Part shown: positions 11,401 through 23,400 of the stretch, piece after piece
How positions within the stretch are numbered: position 1 is the stretch's first letter
Layout: each line of letters starts with the position of its first letter
Assembly (NCBI GenBank): GCA_914767715.1
Contig: OU612067.1
Location: forward strand, 12,219,001 to 12,283,000
DNA: 64,000 nucleotides
Reading direction: 5' to 3'
From: Membranipora membranacea
Taxonomy: Eukaryota > Bryozoa > Gymnolaemata > Cheilostomatida > Membraniporidae
Made by a program: the position numbers and the translations under genes
Notes under the pieces: model-generated
Databases searched by the model: none
What the model was told of the DNA's origin: nothing
The model's input: the letters and a program-made list of their open reading frames with translations, nothing else

Positions 11401-14400
11401 AAAATATTGTACACAGGAGTTCAATACCCAAATGCTCCCACCACACAGATCATCTACCAGGTACATTATCACAACATGTGCATGTCATCAATATTCAAGT
11501 TTTAATCGAGACAGCCGAGTCATACTTTGGTAACACTCACAGCTTTATGATGATCTGTGATGCCAGAATATACTCACTGAAAAAATGCATGATGAAGGTT
11601 ATTTAACAATTTTTTGCCTATCCTCTTAGCCTCATATGACTGTTTCTCATCATTTCCACTCTGCTATATATGGGGAATATGAGCACTACTTATAAGAATG
11701 GCTAGTAATTTTGTCTCATATGTTTTGCTCTAGTACAAATGTACTTCTACGAGTGGCACGATTAGCTGGCAGAATATCCCCGATAACCAAAGAAAGTGTG
11801 GTTACTCAGCTTATCAGATGGTTACATGTGAGATCAGAGCCCGTAATAATAACAACAACAACAACAATAAGAACAGTCTGACTGAAACTACTTCTGGCTT
11901 CACTAAATGTGGAAGTAAGAATTGCGCTGCTTCTATAAACCCGCAAATTCATTACCATTGGAGAAAATCTGTTTTGCTGCGTGATCTTAGCTTATGCATA
12001 ACACAAAACTGCCGTATGTTCTGTTTCAAAGTAGAAGTCTAAGTTCTACTATCAGTTGCCATGGCCTATGTTTATCGTTATATGATGTCAAACTAGAAAA
12101 GGTATCGGAGGTAGCAGCCTTTTATTTTAAACACATGGGTATTTCAAGAATTGAACATTCCCACACACATACTGTACAGCCTCACCACCCAGATTGTCTT
12201 TCGTTAATGAAGCATATATTGACTTATCAAAAAGATTGAAATGTTTGAAGTATGAATTTTTTTAACAAACAGGACCAGATAATGTAATAAATCCACAGCA
12301 CAGCAAGTCAGAGTCACCAGAAATTAACGATGGAAGGCTTCGCTGGAAATACACAGTCACTTGGCAGGTGAGATAGGCATCGGTTGAGAATACTTTCAAG
12401 AGGGGTTTCAAAATAGAACACTGAAATTGCCTGCTGTTACCAGGAGTTTTGTTTTACCTGGTTTTTTAGTATAAATGCTGTAAAAATTGATTATAATACA
12501 ATCAGTTTTTATTGAATATGTTCATAAGAGTTCAGAAATTTCACTCATAAATAAAATAGGCCTTGATTCATAACCCTGAAAAGCCATCAGTTATATCTTC
12601 CAGAATCCAACTACCTTCAGATGTGCGAGCATCCGCGCAGTTAACCTGTACCAGATAAAAGGTGGTGGTCTTACACGTTGGACTAACTTAGCAAACAGTT
12701 TTTTGATTTTTGAGGCCATATTCATGAGAATTTCATTTGTTATTAAAATAGACCTTGTATAATTGCCTTGAAAAAGCTTGAGCCATCAATTTTATCTTCC
12801 AGAATCCGACTAACTTCAGATGTGTGAGCATCCGTGCATATAACCCGTACCATATACGTGGTGATGATTTGACAGATTGGACTTACTTGGAAAGCAATAG
12901 ATATGAGTTCTACGCTGATGGATATGAGTTGATCACACTTCAGGTCAAAGTTTACAACAATGATGGCGTCGGTTCATCTGAAAAGACAATAACGTTTACA
13001 ACAAGCAGGCTCCGTGAGTTGAAAATCTGACCATAGCCATACTACCACAGTCAATACATGTTCTTAACCTCATAATTAATCAAATAAGTTGTTATGAGTG
13101 CTATGTTGAACTCTTTTTGACTGGCAAAATTGTTGAGAAATATTTTAATATTTATTGTTTTTCTGTTATCCTCAGGCCCGCAAACCAAACCGCTCAATAT
13201 GGTTTTGATGTCTGCCTCAGCCAACTGTGTCACCTTATCATGGGATCCTCCAGCACACCTCAACTCACCGACATCTGAAGTCTATTACCAGGTAACTTTT
13301 ATATTATGTATACAGTCTGGTTTGTTTCAGCAAGCTTTTTCATCTAATTTCACATTCTCCTAGTTGGGAGTCACCAGTTAAAATCAATGAGTGTATTTAA
13401 ATCTGATTGTTAACATCTCCCTCACCTTCCATTTCTTTCCCTATTTTTCTTTGCTCCTCTTGCTAGTTCTTTCTCCCTACCATCCACTGTGACCAACTCT
13501 TGCTGCTTCTCTTGTTCTGAAATGTATTATTGTACTTACATGCTAGTTCTACTGCTAGTGCTGATTAAGTATAGATAGCTGGATGCTTATGAACCATGGT
13601 GTGTTTAGTATTGAACAAAATAACTTGGACCTTCAGGTTGTATCTTTTGTGTTCATTTGAACAATCAGTCATCTAGATACATCTGCAAAACTTATTGGTA
13701 CAGAACCTCAGCATTATTGACTTGAGTCTCTCCAGTCTTGGTAGCGTAACAAAAACTATGTGACCAAGTCAACCTTTGAAACTAAAAGCCAAATATTTGT
13801 TTTAACGTGGCACTTTTTTTAATTGAATTAAGATAATTTGACAACAATGATGACCAACCATTGATGACAAGAGTAATTTAGTAATTGGTCCAATACATCT
13901 TAATTAACAGCATAACTGTGAGTCCAAAGGATGGGAAACAGTTACCAGCCCTAAAGTTTTATGTGGATTTCCACCATACACGGATGTGACATGCCGACTA
14001 AGGGCAGCAAATGGTTTGGGTGAGAGTTCTTCAGAGATAGCAACAGCAAAAACCGGATGTGCAGGTAAATTATAGTCCTTTGAATGAAGCATGTCTGATT
14101 TCTTGGTGGCAGTTCAAACTTGATGAAAATTAGTGACAGGGCGATTTCTCATATTATACTCACCTCTATAAGTTTTAAATTATTAAATGGTGTATGCAGA
14201 TATGATTATCATTAGCTTTTGTATGAATCGGCTTCAATACCTGATTGATCGATTGATTCAATGGCATACCCTTCTTGCCTACTCTATATCTACAATAGAG
14301 TTCGGATATTTGTGATTGTTCACTGTTCTGAGTTAAACCACAATGGATATTACAGCAATGCCTTTGAATTTATAATTTTCGACATGTCTAAGATTCAAAT

Positions 14401-17400
14401 TTTCCTCCAAACCGTACTACACACAGGTTTTAGTTATTGTAATATCTTCTCAAAGTATTGATACTTGATAACACTGCAAAGTATTGCATGTAGATTTATG
14501 ATACTATTCATAATATTGAAACCAGATAGCAAATTGTTCATTATCTAGTTGAGTATCCTAAATTGCTTAATTTCTATTCAAGAATGGTTTGTTTAAATTA
14601 ATGATATTATTGATAATCAGTGGTTGATTTTCTTGAAACATATTAAATTCCTTTGTCGGAGCAGCTGAGCTGTCGAATTCTTTTCTATATTTTGGTTCGC
14701 TAGAGTTACATTCTGGAATTGGCATAATGGATTATAACTAATATTCTATAATACCAGATAAAGTTACCGAAATTTATATGGGTCAAAATTAACACACCAA
14801 GCTCAGCAATTTGTCTATATTCTTGACAACAACAAAAAAGATTATACTGAGGTCCTACAGAAAAGAGCTCCACATTCCATTCTAGCAAAATGTATATGGG
14901 TCAAAATTAACACACCAAGCTCAACAATTTGTCTATATTCTTGACGACAAAAAGAAAAAGATTATACTGAGGTCCTACAGAAAAGAGCTCCACATTCCAT
15001 TCTAGCAACCTCCCATTTGAAAACTCAAAAAGCTAACAAAAGACATATTAACTGAAAATCAAACTGAAGTAACATGATGCAATTCCAAAATTTATATGAA
15101 ATCTAGAAAGGGTTCTTTTTGCAATTAAATTAATTATTTAAGTATTAATTATTTAAGTATTAATTATTTAATTATTATGCTGGTGTTTTCTTGTTATTTA
15201 TTTAGCACCATCTTCTCCTAGAAGTATCATGTTTGCTGATGAGGGTACTGATCCAGATTCCGGACGTATAAGACGTAAATACAGAGTAAGCTGGACTGTA
15301 AGTGTTGGAATCCCCAAACTTACCAACATGCTTTGATTTCTTTTCCCATAGAAGACTTCATTAACGGTTCATACTGACATGATGATGAATTTAGCAAAAC
15401 ATAATGCGGTGAGATTTCAAACTGTGTCCATGGGCCATTCATAAAGGTGACCACAGTGCTCTTGATGAGCATGGGACCTTGAATATGGTACCAAAAAATT
15501 GGGGACGCACAACTATATGTTGAATGAAAATTATGATTTGTTTATATGTTATAACTCATAGATGGTGGGTCCTGGCAACCTGGTGACTCAAACAAATAAA
15601 TAAATAATGGTATTTTTTTCCTACAGGAGCCAGAGACTATCAATTGTAATACTCTAAGATCTCCACGCAGGTATTCATTCAGAGATCCTAGTGGACAACA
15701 GCATTACACTGATAACACATATTATACAATCTTCACTGAAGGGAATTTTCAGGTCACAGTAGGAGTTACAGCTGCTAATAACCAAAACCAAGTATCAGCT
15801 GAGGCAAGCCGCATGATCAAAACAAATTCATCACGTAAGATTTAGGATAGATTTAGATTGATACATGGAATTCAGATACAAACTTTGAATCAACATCAGG
15901 GATGGCAACAAAAAAACTAACGCTAACCATATTGTCTCTCAGCCGTTTCAATCAAGTGAAATGCCAAGTTGTTATATCTATTATATCTATTATTACATCA
16001 GACAAGACAAAAATTTGATGTCAAAATACTGTTAAATTCAAGTTCTCTGGCTTCAATTGCTACGTTATGGTTGTGATACAAATGTGTATAAATTATCTAT
16101 ACAAGCTCTGACATAACAGAAATTTAATATTTTTTCGGTACATGTCTGCCTCAAAAAAGACAGATCTGTCTTAATTTCTATTAGCTTACTTTTGTCCACG
16201 CCTTGCTTGTCTTTGATTGAAAATCCCCTATATAGCATTCAATAAAACTTTCTCTGTGTACAATTGTTGAAAAAATTTTTACTTCACAGGGCCTCAGACA
16301 ACGCCCCAGGAATTTATTATGCAAGGAAAAACATATCAATGTGTGACACTGATATGGAGAGCACCGCAGTACCCAAATGGTGTCATTTCACATTATCAGG
16401 TTTGTAAATGTTGTCACTGTGATGACCTAATACAGATAAACAATTGTATTGTTGTCATGCTCATGATCAATACTATTTAATACTAAGAGATTTCTCTTGG
16501 TCAACTCTTTGTTTAAAATTGATCAAAACTGAGATTAAACTACTTCTCAAGCTCCATGAAATAAAAGTATGATGTTTGATGCTTGTTTATTTAGACATTT
16601 CCGGTATCACTCCTAAAAAGGTTGACAAAATTGAAATGTTTACATAAAAATTGATGGAAAAATATTGCACTAGTTGAAAAATCTAAAAAAGAATTCAATA
16701 AAGCTGTTCTGCCGTTTTACAGTGCGGCATTTGCTGGGTCGGTATTTGTCGATTACTACTTAACGGGCGGATTTTCTTTGAGTGTTAGGTCTGATTCTAT
16801 GTTTCAGCGGATGGGTATTATCGGTTGAAATTTTTAAAAAGTGTTCGCTGCATAGAGACATTAAGAAGTCGGATATATAGGGTAAGGCTAGCTTTGTCAG
16901 TCTATCGTCATAGTGCTCTATGCGTGGCATCATCAAGCGTGTAGCATATCTCTGCACTTTCTCTTGTTTCTCTTTATCGGCTTCGGAGATAAACTGAAAC
17001 CATACAGGGCAGGCGTAGGAAAGAACGGGTTTGACATTGGCAGCATAGAATGTTATTAGTCCTGCGGTGTTCATACCCATGGTCTTAAGCTGCTTCATCA
17101 GATACAGTCTGCTATTGCATTTGCTCACGACAGAGTCTATGTGGTCACTAAAAGACAGTTGAGAGTCTACAGTGACTCCTAATAGTTTAGCAGATTTAGA
17201 TGGGGAGATAAAAGTATCATCACTGGTGCTTACATCGAGATTCATACCAGGTCGGTCAGAAAAATCAATATTCAATACACCAGTCTTACTTGAGTTGAGA
17301 AGCATACTGTTTTCTAAAGACCAACTATTAGCATTTGATATAGCATCAGAGACATTGTCATCGGTGGGGTTTACAATAGGCTTATAAAATGTGGTGTCAT

Positions 17401-20400
17401 CTGCGTACTTCACACAATGAAAACCTTAAGCTTTCAAGTCATGAACGTATATCAGCCAGAGAATAGGCCCAAGCTTAGTGCCTTGTGGTGCACCAACATC
17501 AATGGGCTTTTAAGTGGAAAATTGTCCAGAAAACTTGACACACTGCTGTCTTGAATTTAGAAAACTTCCTACGAAGTTGATAACATTGGAATTAAAACCT
17601 AGTGAGTTCATTTTAGACAATAAGATCGGGTGTTGCATTCTGTCGAACGCCTTTGAAAAATCTAAAACTGCGTTCCGGACAAATTTAATGTTTGAGTTCT
17701 GATCAAGAGCTGATGTCCAGTCATCAAGTAGCTGCAGCAGTGCGTCAGTGGTACTCAGTTTCTGTTGGTAGGCATATTGATTCACATCTATTATATCAGC
17801 GAGATGAGTCGTCATCTTACTTAGGATCACCTGCTCTAGGAGTTTGCCGAGATGAAATAATAGGCTGATGGGTCGGAAGTCTTTGTAGATGGTGGGAGTT
17901 TTGGTCTTCGGTACTGGAACTACTTGCGCGCGTTTCCACATATCAGGGAATGTGCCAGTGTCGAGTGAGCGGTTGATAATATCATGTAGAGGAACTGATA
18001 CATCCTCAACGGCTTCCTTGGACACCCATGTTGGGAAGCCTTTGAGGTGTTCAGCGTTCTCATCAGCATTTTAACTTCACCTATACCAAGGTTTTGTAGT
18101 TTTGTTCTGTTTGTCGTTTGTTGGGCTGGTTGCGGGGTAGCTCGTATTCCCCCAACTTTTATGTAGTAATTGTTCAGTTTATGGCAGAATTCAGCGGTAG
18201 GTAGTTTGTTGTCTTCGATGATGATATGATCAGATTTGTGTAACTGTTGTGCTTTATTGGTGAGTTTTTTAACGGTGTCGCACCATTCTTTAGAGTTACG
18301 ATTTTTATTAAGAGTCTCGTTGACATATTTTATTTTGCTGGTGCGTACTAGTCTCTGTACCAGAGCCCGTAGCACTTTGTATGATGGTCATTTGTCTTTG
18401 TATGCCTCATTTCTTGCAGAGATTGTCTTCATAATAGTGTCAGACATCCATGGTGGTTTGTTGGCTCGTACCTTAGTAGTCTTCATTGGGCAGTGCTTGT
18501 CAAGTGTTTTATTAATGATGCTGTGCATGGTGGTAACCTTGCTGTGGACATCATTAGCCTGTAAAACTGTATCCCAAGATTCTCTTGCTAGGTCGGCGAG
18601 TACATCGAGTTTTCGTTGTGGTGTCACTAGTCGACGTTTTGTTCTAATATATTTAGTTGATTCTATGCCCTCTCCTTTGGTGGGCCAGCTTTGCAAAAAA
18701 TCTTGTAAGACCTTTTAAGGTTGAAGATTGTTGTGATATCACATCTTTTTACCCTGGAATCAATAAGATAAGTTTCATACATTTAAAAAAATCTTGAGTG
18801 TATAAAATGGAAATCCCTTTTCCAGCCTCCTTTGAAATGACGACATATATCGCTCTCCTCATTAAAACCTGGTCGCTACTTGCAATACTTTCCTTCCATT
18901 CCCATAGTTCAAGTGTACTAAAAACAACCAAACATGGTCAAATACTAGTGGGAGTAGCCTGACACAGGACCATTGTGGTTATGATGCATATGAGCTAGTA
19001 GAATGTCAGATAAAAGCAACCAATCAGATAGGAGATAGTGATGAAGCTTCCCAAGAAATAAGAACACTATGCACATGTAAGTTAAGACCTTCTCACTGCC
19101 TTTTATTCTGACCTGTCAGTGAAATATTTTATTCATGACTTTTCTCGAATTGAATGAAACCAGTTGGTAGAACATTGATCATCATTTCATGCACAATGAG
19201 GAGATACCAAAGAATATGTAAAATAAGTTTGTATGCTCTAGCATGTGGGTTGCCTTATCATAATAGATTTGATAAAGAACTTGAAACTTCAGCATAAGTT
19301 TTTCTTTCATATAGTGTCTCAACAAAGGCATAATTCCAGAAAACCATTATTTGAACGCAATGTGTATAGTCCATGATGAAAATGTTGAATTTTCCCCAAA
19401 ATTTGCACAGCAGGGCTAGGGTAAAGCAGAAATATTGACTAAGCTGAAAGTTTTAGGCATCCAGAGGCCACTGGACAGTTGCATTTCCAACAACATTAAA
19501 GGGCAACCAAGGTTTCGCAGCAATACATTAATGGGTAGCAAATAATGTGCTGGGCAGCATCAGCTTTGTGCATTACGCGATGCAAAACTCAAAGTAGTTG
19601 CTGACTCTAAACTGGGTAACACTTCAGTTTAGGGGAGGTTCCAAGACTTTGCTGTAATAATTATAGACCACAGGCTAGATAATAACAGGAACAGGAAACT
19701 GCTATGTGGTATTCTCTTTTAGCTGAGTTTGAGTACCTGATGGAAGAAATGTTTCACAAGAATTCTGGCTGAATAATCATCCGAATTATATTTTGTCTTT
19801 TTCCCCATGCAGAAGGTGCAATCTGCTATTAATCAATGGCCATCAATGAGAAGTTGTTTGAAACCTTGGTTGCCCTTTAAGTCACTGAGTTTTGGGAGAC
19901 ATGCAAACAAAGATTTTATCTGCATTTATCCGGCGCGTGTATTCTAACTTGACAATCCCAATGTTTTTGTATGTCAGAGTATAAAAAAAAACTCAAGGCA
20001 AATGTATAAATTCCTCTGTGTTCATTAAATTCAGAGAAAATACCTTCATTTGTGTCTTTCAGTTCCAGTTTTGCCGAACAACCTCACCAGATTTGTAAGT
20101 GATGACATTGACAGCTCTGCTAGCAAACCAAGAAGAAGAATTCAATTCAACATACCAAACAACGTGAGAAAAATATACACAAGTGTTTCAAGAGATCCAT
20201 ATAAATATATATAGTGATAGTGCTACCAATTTGGAGGTGTGTGGGCCTACTAAAGCATCAAGTTCAGCTGCAGTCACCTGGCTGTAATATCGACAGCATC
20301 ACATTGTTATTGTGTTAATGCTTGCAATTTTTTACACATCAGGAAATTATCCCGAAATGTAAGGAGGTGATTGATGATGGAATATCATTCAGGGTCATTG

Positions 20401-23400
20401 GAGTGGGGTCAGAGGCTGGCAACACGCAATCTATCAGTGATTTAGCCGCTGTGACAGACTATTCAGTACAAATCCTGGTGAGAAATAATCAAGGATTCAA
20501 GGCAAACAAAACCATCATATACACCACTGGGGAACTAGGTAAGCTCAAGCCATAGTAACCAAAGCACATAATTTATTTCTGATACTCTCTACTTTAAATA
20601 AGGATACCCAACAGAGTGTTCCCACAGCCTCCATTCTGTGCATCAGATTTTGATTGATTGTCATAGATAGGTATGGTGATTGGGATGGGGCATATAGGAC
20701 ACTGCATATGCATATGATAATTTATGGATATTTATGATGAGATGAAGCAATGACCATGAGAGAGAGCCCTTTAGTTACTTGACCACCAGAAGCTTACAAA
20801 CTAAGATCAGAGTGTGCTCAATTTATTTGCGCTAATTTTCAAGAATCTTGACACATCCTACATTGTTGCTAAATTTTGATTTTACAGCTCCCTATACAGG
20901 ACCAAAGTTGGATCTTGACTTTACCAGCTCTTGTGCCATACTACACTTAGATATTCCAGACGAACCTAATGGGGATATCACCCACTATGAGGTATTCCTA
21001 GATGGAACTCATCCCTGTGTTGATGTTAAGGTGTTCAATAAAAACTGCAAAACAACCAAACTTGGAAGGAAGTTTGATGCACAATATCATTTATGAATCA
21101 AATATAGAATATGAGTTTATCTGGATCCCAAAGAGAAGTTAGTGCTCCAACTTTATGAATCGCTGAACCAATTTAAACGCCTAACAATTCATGCTTTTTT
21201 TCAGTATGGTTGTTGGGAATTTAGCAGCATTCCAGATCAAATCAGCAGTCAGGATCTGAATAACACAGTCAATTCCTCACACCTGTTTGAGAATGGGAAC
21301 AAGATGGAGGTTTGTGGGTTTGGATCTGCTGTTCGTATCCAATGCAGAGCTTTCGCTGTTAACAGCATTGGCTCAAGCCCAAAAAATGAGAGAAACGGAT
21401 ATACAGTTGTTGCAGGTTGGTAATAATAACATATAAGCAGCCTAAATTAAAAAATTTTTGACACCTTGGCAAAACGAAAGAGCATTGAACACTAACAACC
21501 CATTACCCACATAGGGGCAGAGAAATATTACATATATTATTAATATCATGATGTCAATCACAAATTGTAGTGATAAGTGTGGTGCCAGAGGTTGGAACAA
21601 TAAATGCGACATCTGGAACTGTAGATATCAAGATATTCCCTGTCACGCCAGAGAATGATCAGGTCACAATAAGGTAAGATAGATAAGAGCCAAGTGTATT
21701 TTTGCAATGATACATGATAGCATTCAAAGTGATACTGTTAAACTTTGAAATTGTGATACACAACGAAATTTCATTCATTGTGTAAACTAGATAGCATGAA
21801 AAGGAAGCTTGCGTGCATCCAGATATTAAGATTATGGTAAAAAGCAAAGTTCAAGACAGTGGCCATATTTAAACCAACCTGGAATAAAGGTTTTGAGTAA
21901 AGATTTTCAGAAAGTTCACTAGAAAATGATAGCCCGTGGTTCTAAGTTATTATTGTACCAACAAAAAAAGCATACCGTTGGGATTATGTCTCACCAAGAG
22001 GTGGTTCAGTTGGTTGGAAAGGCGCACATCCATCGAGCAAACATTGAAGGTTGTGGGTTCAAATTCCACTGCAGTCATTTTTTTACTGGGTTAGGTTGGT
22101 CCCCAGGTGTGCACCATCCTGCCTAGAAACAGAGAGCAAACTTACAATTGCAGACAATTGAATCCAATATCTCGCTGCCTATGCTTCAGGGTGTGGCATG
22201 TGATCAGAACCACTGATTTAAATCAACAATTTTCTATCAACCATATTTCTAATGTGGCAACCATACTTCAAAATTGAAAAAATAGTACCAAGCAAATTGT
22301 TTTCCGATCTTTTGTGTTCAACATTGTGTGTGTGAAATTGAAATAGATCATTTTCGATAGCTACAGCTAAATTAATTTACATGTTGTTGAATGTTATGAA
22401 CCATGATAAATAAACAAAAACTGTCCTGAGGATTACTATTGATGACTGAATTTACTATTCATTGTCACAGTTTGGAATGATCACCTTCACTTTTGAATCT
22501 TCCTAATCTCTAATTTTGATATTCTTTAGCCGATACATTATTGTTATGAATGAGAATGGAGGTGGAGATAGGAGCAGAAACAATTGGTCTCTGCCAGCGG
22601 AATGCAGCATCCAGCAGTTGTACAACTCAACTCATGCTGCTGAAAACAACCAAACATGCTACGTAACAGCTGTTGTTGATTCCGAAGAGGTGAAAGAAGA
22701 TGGGCTGACGTTCACAATCGGCGATGGGAAGACAAGAGATGGGTACTATAACCAGCCACTGACAAAAGATCAAACATACACCGTCCACATCGGATTCGAA
22801 GGCACTATTGAGGTTAGTGAAATGTTGCTGTGTTTAAGGATATCCTAGCCTCATCCTCAACCTCAACGGATTGACCCACATTCTAAGGCGGAGTTCACTT
22901 TAACTTTCCATAAAAAAAAAATGCAGAAATTGGACCAAAAATCACAAATGGACTCTCCCTTCTCACAAGCCAATATTGAAGGTTTGACTTCAAAACCTCA
23001 TTACTCAGTTTCAAGGTCAGTTTTGAGCTTTGGTTGAAGCTGACTGGTTAGAGAAACAACTAATTTCAACCATCTTAATTTCATACATGCTTTCGACAGA
23101 AGTTATTGTAGCAGCAAAATAATCAATGGTTTCTCTCTCTCTCTCTCTCTCTCTTGCCAGGGTGAAATGAATAGCTTCAGGCAGTTCACAGATTCAAAAT
23201 CATTTCATGGTTAGTAAGAGCTTTGATAGCAAAGGTTATGGGAATGAACCATGGGCCATATAAGCTTCAATGAAATTTTTGAGGATGATCAGTTTTACAT
23301 TTAATTCTGTAGCAAATATTGGACAATCAGGACATAAAACAAACAGCTGTTAGTCACAATTCCTCTCATTATTTTAAAACTTTGTTAGCTTAATTGTTGG

